Under the pieces are notes generated by a model. The model did no database searches. It had not been told where the DNA came from and saw only the letters and a list, made by a program, of their open reading frames with translations. Below are positions 14,689 to 24,362 of a stretch of DNA of 64,000 nt, one piece after another. The number at the start of each line of letters is the position of its first letter. The stretch's first letter is position 1. Source of the stretch: Accumulibacter sp964420975 (GTDB taxonomy: Bacteria > Pseudomonadota > Gammaproteobacteria > Burkholderiales > Rhodocyclaceae); assembly GCA_964420975.1 (NCBI GenBank), contig CAYQVH010000015.1, positions 21,993 to 85,992 on the forward strand, read 5' to 3'. Both the position numbers and the translations under genes were made by a program.

Positions 14689-17600
14689 GGCCGATCCTGA
14701 TCTCCGTCATGGGCGTGCAAGCTGCCCCACATTTTCTCCAGTCGTTTTACCGACACCGGCACGGGGGTTCTCAGTTCCTGAGCAAAAAGTTGCACCCGCA
14801 GCTCTTCAAGCAGCCAGCGATACTGATCAAGATTCGGATGGTTGACCCTGCGGCGCGCGTGTACGGCGGCGCTGCGCTCATACTGACTCCACAATGGTGC
14901 AAACTCGACGCGCAGGCGTGCATCACGGACGGCTCCAGCGGCACCCGTGACCCTCAGCTTGTCCAGGCGCAGCGAAGCCGCCTGCAGATAGCGCGGATAG
15001 TGCTGCAGCCGCTGCCACGGCGTATCGGTCAGGAACCGCCGGCCGAACAGGCGCTCAAGCTGAACGTCGATATCCTGAACGACCTCGGAAAAGGCTTTGC
15101 AGCCGTTCAACTTCTTCTGTAGTGCCTGCCAGTCGCTCAAAATTTGTCCAACCAGTCGGCAAATCTCTTGTCCGAGCAAGGACAGACGCGGCTTGGCCTC
15201 GCGACATCGCGCCTGGAATTCCGCTTCGCTGGTGGGCCAGGGGTCTTCGAGGCAGGCGCGAGCAAAGGTCAGTTCGAGCAGTTGCTGGCGCAGTTCCTCA
15301 AGGGTTCCCAGCGTTACAAACTGCAGTGCCATTGGTGTCAGACCCGGTAGGTTCTTCTCGAGCGACTTGGCTTGCTCGCGAAAATGTAACCGGAACAGCC
15401 GCAACAGGCCAGCCCGATGCGAACGATGCGCGTCTTCCGGCGAGTCGAAAGCGCGCAGGGAGACACTATTTCCGTCGTCGCTCAAACCCGGGTAGCCGAC
15501 AACGCATTGACCGTTGGCGGCAGTCAGTTCCATTCGTTCCGGCAGTTCGCCGAAAGTCCAGTCGGTCATTCCGGCGCGCTCGTTAGGCCCGTCGTGCAGC
15601 GCGTGAAATTCCTGCTTTGCCTCGCGTCCCCACGTTGCACGCAACTCGCTGAGGTGACGGCTCATCGCCAGCTGTCGCCCGTCGGCGTCGAGCAGGCGGA
15701 AGTTGAGTGACAGGTGGGCTGGCAAGGCATCGGCACGAAAGGTATCGGCTGTCACTTCCCAGCCACGGGCGTTCAAGCCGCGCGCCTGCACGGCGAAGCG
15801 GGCGAGTGCAGTCGCCAGAGGCTGGTCGCAGGGCGGTACATGGGCAATGAAGTCCGCGGCGAAGTCGGCGACCGGAACCAGTTTTGCCCTCACCTTTTGC
15901 GGCAAGGTCTTGATCAGCTGAACCACTTTTTCCTTGAGCAGCCCCGGCACCAGCCACTCGCAGCGCGCTGCCGAAATTTGGTTGAGCTTCGCCAGCGGCA
16001 GCGTCAGCGTAACGCCGTCGCGCGCGCTGCCCGGGTCGAAGCAATAGGCGAGATCGAACTCGTAGCCGCCAAGCGCCAGGCGATGCGGAAACGCGTCGCT
16101 GGTGACACCGGCCGCTTCGTGGCGCATCAGCTCATTTCGCTGCAAGTACAAGACGTGTGGTTCCCTGCTTTCCGCGGCTCGTCGCCATTGGTCGAAGGCG
16201 GCCGCGCTGTAAACCTCGGCTGGCAAGCGTCGGTCGTAAAAGGCAAAGATCAGCTCTTCGTCCACCAGTACGTCGGGCCTGCGGGTCTTCTGTTCGAGCG
16301 CTTCAATTTCTTCCACCAGCGCCTGGTTGTGGGCGAGAAAGGTCCAGCGGCGAAGGGTGTCGGCGCTCACTTCGCCAGCGACCAGCGCCTGGCGGATGAA
16401 GATCTCCCGCGCGGCGTCCGGGTTGAGCGGGCCAAAGCTGACCCGTCGGCGGGGCTCGATCACCAATCCATAGAGCGTGACGCGCTCGAAAGCGATGGCT
16501 TGCATCGCCTTCAACTCCCAGTGTGGATCAAACCAGCTGCGTTTCAGTAGAGATCCGCCGACCTGTTCCAGCCACTCGGGTTCGATCCGCGCCACGCAGC
16601 GCGCGAAGAGCCGGGATGTTTCACTCAGTTCGGCGGCGACGATCCACTTCCCCGCTTTTCTCTGCAGTGGCGATCCGGGATGCACGAAGAACTTGATTCC
16701 GCGAGCGCCGAGGTAGTGTACGCCGTCGTCTGCCTTGCAGCCGATGTTCCCCAGCAGGCCGGCGAGCAGCGCACGGTGGATGGCGTCGTAGCTCGCGGGG
16801 ACTTCATTCAGTCGCCAGCGGTGTTCGGCGGCGAAAGCTTCGAGCTGTCGGTAGAGGTCGTACCACTCGCGCATTCGCAGAGCCGACAAGAAGCGGCCGT
16901 GGCAGGCGTCGATCAACTGGCGTTGCGACGGGCGCAGTCCGACTTCGTGCGCGTACCACTGCCACAGATTGAGCCAGGAAAGGAACTCTGACCGTTCGTC
17001 GGCAAACTGCCGGTGTGCTGCGTCAGCGCTCCCCGCCTTGTCCTGCGGACGTTCGCGCGGATCCTGCACCGACAGCGCGGCGACAATCGCCAGCACTTCA
17101 CGCAAGCAGCCTTCACGACGTGCCGCGAGAAGCATTCGCCCCAGCCGCGGATCGAGCGGCATTTTGGCCAGTTGCTGTCCGATCGGTGTCAGCGTGTGGT
17201 CCGCGGTCACCGCGCCCAGCTCCAGCAGTAGCTGGTAGCCGTCGCTGATCGCTTTGCGCGGCGGCGCATCGAGAAACGGAAAGTCTTCCACCGCTCCGAG
17301 GCGGAGCGCCTGCATGCGCAAAATGACGCTCGCGAGCGAGGAACGCTGGATTTCAGGATCGGTGAACGCCGGTCGCAGCGCGAAGTCTTGCTCGGCATAA
17401 AGGCGGACGCAGACGCCGGCGGCGACCCGGCCGCAGCGACCCGCCCGCTGATTGGCCGATGCCTGCGAAATCTTCTCGATTCGCAGTTGTTCGACCTTGT
17501 TCCGGTACGAATAGCGCTTGATCCGCGCCAAGCCACTGTCGATCACGTAACGGATTCCCGGCACGGTGAGCGAGGTTTCGGCGACGTTGGTCGCCAATAG

Positions 17601-18674
17601 CAGTCGGCGCCCGAGGTGCGGTCGAAAAATCCGTTGTTGCTCGTCGAGTGACAGGCGAGCAAACAGCGGCAGGATCTCGGTATGAGGCAAGGCGTACCGG
17701 CGCAGCTCGGCGGCTGCTTCGCGGATTTCGCGTTCGCCGGGAAGGAAAACCAGGATGTCTCCTGTACCCAGCGCCGACAGCTCACCGCACGCCTCGGCAA
17801 TTGCCTGATAGAGGTCGCGCTCATCGTCGGGTGCGTCACCAGCGAGGTCGAGTAGCGGCCGGTAGCGGACTTCCACCGGGTGCAGCCGGCCCGAGACCTC
17901 GATCACCGGTGCGCCGTCGAAATGTCTCGCAAAGCGTTCGCTATCAATCGTCGCCGAGGTGATGATGAGTTTCAGGTCACGCCGTTTCGACAAGAGCTGC
18001 TTCAGATAGCCGAGCAGGAAATCGATGTTGAGGCTGCGTTCGTGCGCCTCGTCAATGATCAGCGTGTCGTAAGCTTCGAGCCGCGGGTCGCTTTGCGTTT
18101 CGGCAAGCAGGATGCCGTCGGTCATCACCTTCACCAGGGCGTCCGGCGACGAGCGATCGCTGAAGCGGACCTGGTACCCGACGAGGCTTCCTGGCGCACT
18201 CTTCAGCTCGTGCGCCAGACGGCTCGCGGTCGACCGCGCGGCTATCCGGCGTGGCAGCGTATGGCCCAGCAAGCCGCGCGTTCCGCGTCCGACTTCGAGG
18301 CAGATCTTGGGCAGCTGGGTCGTCTTTCCAGAACCGGTTTCGCCACAAACGATCAATACCTGTTGCTGAGCGATCAGGGTAGCGATCTCCTGTCGATGAA
18401 GGTTGATCGGCAGATCACCGGCGAACTCCAGTGTCGGCAGGCGGGCGCGGCGCGCCGCGACCGCGGACCGTGACGCAGCCGCCAGCGATGCGTATTCCTC
18501 GGCAAGCGCCGTGTGGCGAGTGCCCGTCGCGTGCCGCAGCGTCTGCCACAGGGCGTGCAAGCGGCGCTGATCGACCGCCAGGCAGTCGTCGTTGTCGATC
18601 GCCCGCGACACCACGCGCGTGCTGGTGCGCGGCGACGGCAAAGGGGTGAGTCGAGGTGGTCTATCTTCGTTCAT
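14676..18674 (-). CDS. hrpA: ATP-dependent RNA helicase HrpA
   Basis: 1332 residues, typical HrpA size. The helicase core begins near residue 110 with Walker A GETGSGKTTQ, then DEAH in IIDEAHERSLN, SAT, motif V TNVAETSLTVPG and motif VI QRAGRCGR, followed by HA2, OB and the long HrpA-specific C-terminal region (DUF3418). HrpA rescues collided or stalled ribosomes on mRNA. Motif Ia reads GHTLPRR, where the family has GHTQPRR. I chose ATG 18674 (MNEDRPPRLT); the frame is open to 18992 but that part overlaps the divergent cyclase promoter region and looks non-coding. Confidence 0.95.
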   Translation of the reverse strand: MNEDRPPRLTPLPSPRTSTRVVSRAIDNDDCLAVDQRRLHALWQTLRHATGTRHTALAEEYASLAAASRSAVAARRARLPTLEFAGDLPINLHRQEIATLIAQQQVLIVCGETGSGKTTQLPKICLEVGRGTRGLLGHTLPRRIAARSTASRLAHELKSAPGSLVGYQVRFSDRSSPDALVKVMTDGILLAETQSDPRLEAYDTLIIDEAHERSLNIDFLLGYLKQLLSKRRDLKLIITSATIDSERFARHFDGAPVIEVSGRLHPVEVRYRPLLDLAGDAPDDERDLYQAIAEACGELSALGTGDILVFLPGEREIREAAAELRRYALPHTEILPLFARLSLDEQQRIFRPHLGRRLLLATNVAETSLTVPGIRYVIDSGLARIKRYSYRNKVEQLRIEKISQASANQRAGRCGRVAAGVCVRLYAEQDFALRPAFTDPEIQRSSLASVILRMQALRLGAVEDFPFLDAPPRKAISDGYQLLLELGAVTADHTLTPIGQQLAKMPLDPRLGRMLLAARREGCLREVLAIVAALSVQDPRERPQDKAGSADAAHRQFADERSEFLSWLNLWQWYAHEVGLRPSQRQLIDACHGRFLSALRMREWYDLYRQLEAFAAEHRWRLNEVPASYDAIHRALLAGLLGNIGCKADDGVHYLGARGIKFFVHPGSPLQRKAGKWIVAAELSETSRLFARCVARIEPEWLEQVGGSLLKRSWFDPHWELKAMQAIAFERVTLYGLVIEPRRRVSFGPLNPDAAREIFIRQALVAGEVSADTLRRWTFLAHNQALVEEIEALEQKTRRPDVLVDEELIFAFYDRRLPAEVYSAAAFDQWRRAAESREPHVLYLQRNELMRHEAAGVTSDAFPHRLALGGYEFDLAYCFDPGSARDGVTLTLPLAKLNQISAARCEWLVPGLLKEKVVQLIKTLPQKVRAKLVPVADFAADFIAHVPPCDQPLATALARFAVQARGLNARGWEVTADTFRADALPAHLSLNFRLLDADGRQLAMSRHLSELRATWGREAKQEFHALHDGPNERAGMTDWTFGELPERMELTAANGQCVVGYPGLSDDGNSVSLRAFDSPEDAHRSHRAGLLRLFRLHFREQAKSLEKNLPGLTPMALQFVTLGTLEELRQQLLELTFARACLEDPWPTSEAEFQARCREAKPRLSLLGQEICRLVGQILSDWQALQKKLNGCKAFSEVVQDIDVQLERLFGRRFLTDTPWQRLQHYPRYLQAASLRLDKLRVTGAAGAVRDARLRVEFAPLWSQYERSAAVHARRRVNHPNLDQYRWLLEELRVQLFAQELRTPVPVSVKRLEKMWGSLHAHDGDQDRPCKR

Positions 18675-18948
18675 CGGGAACGATAAGTCAGCGTCCGCGC
18701 AAGTCTGCCGCCAGGTGTCCCGACCGGGGGGCGTGTCGGCGACCGCCAACGGCAAGCGATCCCGGGTCACGGCGCGCGATATAATGGACCTCTGAACGCC
18801 TGCTTTCGAGTCCGCGTTAGGTGAAAGCGATGCGTCGCCGGAGGTCTCGGTCGCAGCGGGGGTCGCCGTTGTTTGCCGGGGATCACGGGTGCGTCTGTTT
18901 GCCCAGGGCGCTATGATACTTGCCGCTAGGGCGCGATACAGGGCAAAA

Positions 18949-19821
18949 ATGGAACAGGCCGTTCTCTTCGCCGACATCACTGGCAGCACCAAGCTCTACG
19001 AGACGATCGGTGACAATGCCGCCAAACGTCTGGTCGATGGCTGCCTTGGCGTGCTCCGCACGGTGACCGCGGAATACGGCGGAAGGGTGGTGAAAACGAT
19101 CGGCGATGAGTTGATGTGCGTGTTTCCCGACGTCGACGCAGTAACTAAAGCGGCGTGCGAAATGCAGTCGCGGATGAGCGACGAAGACTCGTTGGTTCAA
19201 CACGGATTGTCGATCCGCATTGGCTTTCATGCCGGTCGCTTGATCGAGGAAAACGGCGACGTCTTCGGCGACGCGGTGAACACCGCGGCTCGGGTGACCG
19301 ATCTGGCCAAGGCGGGACAGATCGTTACTACCGTGGCCGCGTCGCAGATGATGTCGATCGAGCTTCGTGACTCGACGCGAAACATGGGAAGCTTCAACAT
19401 CAAGGGTAAAGCCGAGTCGATCGCGATTTGTGAAGTGCTCTGGCAGGTTGACAACCTGACCGTGATTACCGGCAGTCTGCCGAACGCCGACGCGTCGAAG
19501 ATGGCGCTGCGTATTGACTACGCCAACGGCGTTGTCACCCTGCGCCCCGGTGAGGAAGCCGTCACCATCGGACGTGGTTCGGGATGCCGGATCAAGCTCC
19601 AGGTGCATTGTGCGTCGCGTTCGCATGCACGTATCGAGTTCCGGCGTGACAAGTTCGTTCTCTCCGACAGCAGTACGAACGGGACCTTTGTCCAGGCCGA
19701 CGGAGACGACGAAGTCGTGCTCAACCGCGAGGACTTCATCCTCCTTGGCAGCGGCCGCATCAGTCTCGGTCGTAGCAACGTCGATGGCGAGCCCGATCTG
19801 CGCTGGAGCGTGAGCTACTGA
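18949..19821 (+). CDS. Class III adenylate cyclase with C-terminal FHA domain
   Basis: 290 residues. The cyclase domain (1-165) has both metal aspartates (D9 in LFADITGST, D53 in KTIGDEL), the purine-specifying pair K49 and D104, and the transition-state residues N111 and R115 in DAVNTAAR. ATP to cAMP is therefore the expected reaction. Residues 205-275 form an FHA domain (TIGRGSG, SRSH, SSTNGTF), which binds phosphothreonine. There is no membrane segment, so it is cytoplasmic. ATG 18949 is where conservation starts; in-frame starts at 18889 and 18916 are possible. It is divergent from hrpA and stands just before the motility block. Confidence 0.9.
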   Translation: MEQAVLFADITGSTKLYETIGDNAAKRLVDGCLGVLRTVTAEYGGRVVKTIGDELMCVFPDVDAVTKAACEMQSRMSDEDSLVQHGLSIRIGFHAGRLIEENGDVFGDAVNTAARVTDLAKAGQIVTTVAASQMMSIELRDSTRNMGSFNIKGKAESIAICEVLWQVDNLTVITGSLPNADASKMALRIDYANGVVTLRPGEEAVTIGRGSGCRIKLQVHCASRSHARIEFRRDKFVLSDSSTNGTFVQADGDDEVVLNREDFILLGSGRISLGRSNVDGEPDLRWSVSY

Positions 19822-19976
19822 CGCCGGAGAATGCTCCGACGATCGATGGCGAGCCGACGTCACGACCGGAGACGACCGACCTGGACTTTCAGGGAAATTG
19901 CCGGGAAATTGCTGTTGTTCGACGATCGGCGTAAATTCATCGCGCCGCCGACCCCGATCGGTGTATGGAGGACGAC

Positions 19977-20405
19977 ATGAAAATTGATCTCGAACAGTTC
20001 GGTCTGAAAGACGTGCCGATCGATCCAGAAACCGTATTCGTTTTTGCCGAAGGCGTGGCGGGTTTTGAGCAGTGTAAGCGCTTCAAGCTCTTCCACGAAG
20101 AAGGCAAGCCAACGGTTTTCTGGTTGCAGTCGGTCGACGACGCGGCGGTGATGTTCCCCATCGTGCCGCCGGAGGCACTCGACGTGCAGTATGAAATCGA
20201 GCTTTCCGATGCCGACTGTACGCTACTCGAACTTGACGAGGTGGACGCCGCGGCCGTGGTCGTCATCGTCTATCGCAACCCGGCCGAGGGCGGAAGGATC
20301 TCGGCCAATACGCGATCACCGATCATACTCAATCTGCGCAACCGGCGCGCGATGCAGAAAATTCTGCACGATGTGCATCCGACCTTACTGTACCGAGGTC
20401 GTTAG
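19977..20405 (+). CDS. fliW: Flagellar assembly factor FliW
   Basis: 142 residues, usual FliW size. The motifs GVAGFEQCKRF, the LQSVDD stretch and the C-terminal NLRNRRAMQ are family features. FliW binds flagellin and, where present, the RNA regulator CsrA, tying flagellin translation to secretion. GGAGG (19969-19973 area) precedes the second ATG at 19977, so I start there rather than at 19965. Neither csrA nor flagellin is in this window. Confidence 0.93.
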   Translation: MKIDLEQFGLKDVPIDPETVFVFAEGVAGFEQCKRFKLFHEEGKPTVFWLQSVDDAAVMFPIVPPEALDVQYEIELSDADCTLLELDEVDAAAVVVIVYRNPAEGGRISANTRSPIILNLRNRRAMQKILHDVHPTLLYRGR

Positions 20406-20504
20406 GTTCGTTTCCGCGTCGCCAGCAATCGCGTTCGGATAAACCCGGCAACGCTGCCGCTACGAATCAGCGGAGGAAGGCCGCTGCGTGATCCTTTTGG
20501 TGGC

Positions 20505-20531
20505 TAAAGACTGACGGATTTCGGCCGTAGT
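20505..20531 (+). promoter_or_regulatory. FliA (sigma-28) promoter of the MCP gene
   Basis: TAAAGACT (20505-20512), exactly 11 bp, then GCCGTAGT (20524-20531), against the consensus TAAAGTTT-N11-GCCGATAA. It lies 44 bases before the MCP start. Late-class control of a chemoreceptor by FliA is the norm. Confidence 0.75.
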
Positions 20532-20574
20532 CATGTCCTATGATAATAAGAGAGAAATGGGGAGGTGCTAAGAA

Positions 20575-22281
20575 ATGACGATCAACAATCCAGTTGCCTG
20601 GACGATAAGGGGACTCCTGGCCGGTCAACTGCTGGTGACGCTACTGGTCGCGTGGGCGATGGGGCAGCTCTTTGCTGGCGGGGCGCAGACCGGGCTGATC
20701 GTTGCCGGCATCTGGTTGGCGACGACGGTCGCCGTCGATCTCTTGATCGAACGGGTCGCGCTGCGACCGCTCGCCTTGTTGCGCGAGGTCATTGCCCGCA
20801 TGTATGCCGACGGAGACCTTACTCGCCGAGCGCCCGGTTTCGGGAAAGGCGAGATCTCGATGCTGGCAAGCGAATTCAACCGCCTGATCGGTAGTCTGGC
20901 GACCATTATCGGCAAGGTCCTCTTCAACTCCAGCCAGGTTGGCAACGCGTCGGGGGACCTTTCCCAGCAGTCCACTCGGGTTGCCGCAGGCTCGCGGGCA
21001 CAACGTGAAGCGGCGCTGGCGACGGCGAGTGCGATGGCCGAATTGACCGAGAACATGAACCAGGTGAGCCGTCGAGCGAGCGAAACAGCGGGCATCTCGG
21101 AGGCGGCGAGCAAACTATCGGCCGAGGGGATGACGATCGTTCGCGACGCTGCTGCCGAAATGGAGCGGATTGCCGCCTCGGTGACCAAGTCCGCCAATGT
21201 GGTGTGTGCGCTTGGTGAGCGCACCAGGGCGATCAGCGGGATCGTGCAGACGATACGCGAGATCGCTGATCAGACGAACCTGCTGGCGCTCAATGCGGCG
21301 ATCGAGGCGGCGCGGGCCGGCGAGCAGGGGCGCGGTTTCGCAGTCGTTGCCGACGAGGTGCGCAAGCTTGCCGAGCGTACCGCGCACGCGACGGGCGAGA
21401 TCAGTCAGATGATCGGGGCCATTCAGGCGGAAACCGAAAGCGCGATCAGCAGCATCGAGGCCGGTACCGGGCAAGCGCGTAACGGGGCCGAGCTGGCGAG
21501 TCGGGCGGCCGTGGCGCTCGAGCGGATCAACAACGGTGCTCGTGAAACGATGGAGAAAGTCGAGGCCATCGCGCGCGCCGTGAGTCACCAAAGCACCGCT
21601 GGGCAAAGTATCGCGGCGAATGTGCAGACCATTCGTGAAATGGCGGAAACCAACGACGCGACCATTGCCGCGGCGCAGGCGGCCGTGGACCAGGTGCATT
21701 GTCTGGCGGAAAACGTGAGTGAAATCAGTAACGTTTTCAAGCTTGGCGGGGCTGGCGAGCAGGCGATGGCGACGCACGTTCGGATGCCTGAAATCGTTGC
21801 CCAGGCCGCGTTGGCGGCCGGACGCCTTTTTGAACAGGCGATCGATTCCAGGGCGATTAGCCTTGACGACCTGTTCGACGAGAATTATCGTCCCATTCCA
21901 AACACCAAGCCGCAGAAGTACAAGACGCGCTTCGACGATTTCGCCGATCAGGCGCTACCTTCGCTGCAAGAGGGCCTGCTGGGACAGCACAAGTGGCTTA
22001 CCTATGCGTTGTGCACTGACCGCAGGGGCTACATACCGACCCATAACCGGAAGTTTTCACAACCGCTGACCGGCAATGAGCAGGTCGATATGGTTAACAA
22101 CCGTACGAAACGGATTTTCGATGATCCCGTGGGCAAGCGCTGCGGGAGCCACGAGCAAACGTTCTTGCTGCAAACCTACCGCCGCGACACCGGCGAAGTG
22201 TTGCACGACATTTCGGCGCCGATCTACGTCAAGGGTCGGCATTGGGGGGGGTTTCGGATTGGTTACCAGACGCCGATGTGA
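20575..22281 (+). CDS. Methyl-accepting chemotaxis protein with C-terminal sensor-like domain
   Basis: 568 residues. Two hydrophobic segments (about 10-33 and 38-60) with almost no periplasmic loop are followed by a HAMP-type linker. The signalling domain then has the invariant tip EIADQTNLLALNAAIEAARA near residue 230. After the coiled coil comes a further folded region (about 425-568) ending in DISAPIYVKGRHWGGFRIGY, which resembles a Cache/PAS-type ligand domain placed in the cytoplasm. The receptor therefore seems to sense an internal signal, since the usual periplasmic domain is absent. A ribosome site (GGAGG) lies 8 bases before ATG 20575. Confidence 0.88.
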   Translation: MTINNPVAWTIRGLLAGQLLVTLLVAWAMGQLFAGGAQTGLIVAGIWLATTVAVDLLIERVALRPLALLREVIARMYADGDLTRRAPGFGKGEISMLASEFNRLIGSLATIIGKVLFNSSQVGNASGDLSQQSTRVAAGSRAQREAALATASAMAELTENMNQVSRRASETAGISEAASKLSAEGMTIVRDAAAEMERIAASVTKSANVVCALGERTRAISGIVQTIREIADQTNLLALNAAIEAARAGEQGRGFAVVADEVRKLAERTAHATGEISQMIGAIQAETESAISSIEAGTGQARNGAELASRAAVALERINNGARETMEKVEAIARAVSHQSTAGQSIAANVQTIREMAETNDATIAAAQAAVDQVHCLAENVSEISNVFKLGGAGEQAMATHVRMPEIVAQAALAAGRLFEQAIDSRAISLDDLFDENYRPIPNTKPQKYKTRFDDFADQALPSLQEGLLGQHKWLTYALCTDRRGYIPTHNRKFSQPLTGNEQVDMVNNRTKRIFDDPVGKRCGSHEQTFLLQTYRRDTGEVLHDISAPIYVKGRHWGGFRIGYQTPM

Positions 22282-22395
22282 CCATGTGCATCGTTGGTTT
22301 GATGCTTGCCGCGCCTTGGGCAGGGGGATGGGTTTCGATTAAGATGTAAAGCAGAGAGAGACACTGCGTGGAGTAGCGCGAAGGGGAAATAGAGG

Positions 22396-23364
22396 ATGTC
22401 GGAGTTACTGAAAAATATTGATGCGCGTACCAAGCTGGCGGGCACCAACAAGCTCGAGATTCTCCTCTTCATGCTTGGCAAGGACGCGCGGACCGGTCGG
22501 CGTGAGACGTTTGGCATCAACGTCTTCAAGGTGCGTGAAGTGATGCGGACGCCACCGATTACCGCGGCGCCAGAGATGCCGTCGTCGGTCGAAGGGATGG
22601 TCAGTCTGCGTGGTGCGCTGGTTCCGGTCGTCGACCTGGCGCGTTATGCGCGCATCGACACTGACACGCCGCGGTCGATCATGATTGTCACCGAGTATGC
22701 CGGGCACACCCAGGGCTTTCTGGTCGAGGGCGTCGATACCATTTTGCGTCTCGACTGGAGCCAGATGCGCGTGCCGCCAGCCATGCTGCTGGCCGAAATG
22801 GGGGGGCTGGTGACGGCGGTAACCGAGCTGCCCGACGGTCGACTGGTGATGCTGATGGACGTCGAAAAAGTGCTTTCGGAGACGACCAACTACGATGACG
22901 AAGTCGTCTACCGCAACATCAAGCCGCTTGACAAGCCGGATCTCACCGTATTCTATGCCGATGATTCCACGGTTGCCCGCCGGCAGATTCAGCGCACACT
23001 CGATGCCATGGGCGTCAAGTCTCAGGCATCGATCAACGGCCGCGAAGCGTGGGAGGAACTCGAGAAGGCGGCGGCCTATGCCGTGGCGTCGGGCCGCAAC
23101 GTGACTGATCTGATCAGTCTGGTGCTCACCGACATCGAGATGCCCGAGATGGATGGCTACATCCTGACCAAGAAGATCAAGTCGGATCCCCGGTTCACCG
23201 GAGTGCCGGTGATCATGCATTCATCACTCTCTGGCATGTCGAACCAGCAGCTCGGTAAGTCGGTGGGGGTCGACGAGTACGTGCCCAAGTTCGAGCCACA
23301 GCGACTGTCGGAAACACTGACACGTCGCTTGCTGGAGAAAGCATCCGAGGTGCAAACGACATGA
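22396..23364 (+). CDS. cheV: Chemotaxis coupling protein CheV (first copy)
   Basis: 322 residues: an N-terminal CheW domain (about 15-175) and a C-terminal receiver domain (about 185-315) with acidic pair DD in VFYADDSTVARR and phospho-site in VLTDIEMPEMDG. CheV couples receptors to CheA and can be phosphorylated, giving an adaptation or phosphate-sink role. It overlaps the second cheV by 4 bases. No separate cheW is present in this cluster, so the CheV pair may do that job. Confidence 0.95.
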   Translation: MSELLKNIDARTKLAGTNKLEILLFMLGKDARTGRRETFGINVFKVREVMRTPPITAAPEMPSSVEGMVSLRGALVPVVDLARYARIDTDTPRSIMIVTEYAGHTQGFLVEGVDTILRLDWSQMRVPPAMLLAEMGGLVTAVTELPDGRLVMLMDVEKVLSETTNYDDEVVYRNIKPLDKPDLTVFYADDSTVARRQIQRTLDAMGVKSQASINGREAWEELEKAAAYAVASGRNVTDLISLVLTDIEMPEMDGYILTKKIKSDPRFTGVPVIMHSSLSGMSNQQLGKSVGVDEYVPKFEPQRLSETLTRRLLEKASEVQTT

Positions 23365-24329
23365 TTTCAGGACTTCTTGGCAGCGGCCAGATGGATCTGG
23401 CAGAGAAAAAAGGGGTGCTGGCCGGCGTTGACGCGAGAACGCGGCTGGCGGGTTCCAACCGCATGGAAATCCTGTTGTTTTCGCTTGGAACCCGCGAGAC
23501 GTTCGGGATCAACGTTTTCAAGGTGCGCGAAGTCGGGCGGACGCCGCATATCACGAAGACACCGAACATGCCGCGTGGTGTGGAAGGCCTGATTTCGCTG
23601 CGTGGCAACGTGATACCGGTACTTTCGCTGATTTCCTTCCTGGATCATCAGGGACAGCCACACGAGTACGGCAAGTCGATGATGGTCGCGGAATACTCCA
23701 AGCGCACGCTCGGATTTCTCGTACACGAGGTCGATCGCATCATCCGTGTCGACTGGGAGAGAGTGCGGGCGCCGGAGACGGTCTTGTCGGCCAATCAAGG
23801 CTTGATCACGGCGATTACGGAACTCGATGACGGCAAGCTGGTTTCGATTCTCGATGTCGAACAGATTCTTGCCAATGCCTTTGGCGAGGCAGTCATCGTT
23901 GACATTCCGGCGGCCAATGTCGAGGGCGAAGTCAGCGTGTTTTTTGCCGACGATTCGACGGTTGCCCGGCGAAAGATCACCGAGGTCTTCGACAAGCTGG
24001 GCATCAAGCACAAACATGCCACCAATGGCGCCGAAGCCTGGAGTCGTCTGCAGGCGATCGCTGCTAACGCGCTTCAGAGCGGACGCACGGTCCGCGACGA
24101 TCTCCGTCTGATTCTGGTCGACGCCGAAATGCCGGAGATGGACGGTTACGTGCTGACCAAGAACATCAAGGCGGATACCCGGTTTTCGGGAATTCCGGTC
24201 GTCATGCATTCGTCATTGTCGTCGCAGGCGAATCATGCGATGGGCAAGGCGGTTGGGGTCGACGCCTACGTCGCCAAGTTCGACGCCGAAGTGCTTGCCG
24301 ATACGCTGCGTCCCTGGCTCGAACGTTAG
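23361..24329 (+). CDS. cheV: Chemotaxis coupling protein CheV (second copy)
   Basis: 322 residues, same CheW-receiver layout as the preceding gene. The frames are collinear (RETFGINVFKVREV and FADDSTVARRKI in both), so this is a tandem duplication that has diverged substantially. The phospho-site is in LVDAEMPEMDG. Receptor preference probably differs between the two copies. It is followed 33 bases later by cheY. Confidence 0.95.
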   Translation: MISGLLGSGQMDLAEKKGVLAGVDARTRLAGSNRMEILLFSLGTRETFGINVFKVREVGRTPHITKTPNMPRGVEGLISLRGNVIPVLSLISFLDHQGQPHEYGKSMMVAEYSKRTLGFLVHEVDRIIRVDWERVRAPETVLSANQGLITAITELDDGKLVSILDVEQILANAFGEAVIVDIPAANVEGEVSVFFADDSTVARRKITEVFDKLGIKHKHATNGAEAWSRLQAIAANALQSGRTVRDDLRLILVDAEMPEMDGYVLTKNIKADTRFSGIPVVMHSSLSSQANHAMGKAVGVDAYVAKFDAEVLADTLRPWLER

Positions 24330-24362
24330 AACAGAAAATCTACCTGGACTCGGGAGTAACTA

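Noticed and set aside
18675..18992. N-terminal extension of hrpA to 18992
   Set aside because: The added 106 residues do not resemble HrpA and would overlap the cyclase start; ATG 18674 gives the family length.
22282..22395. FliA promoter before the first cheV (TAAAGCAG-N11-GCGTGGAG)
   Set aside because: The -35 half is fair, but the -10 half matches GCCGATAA poorly.
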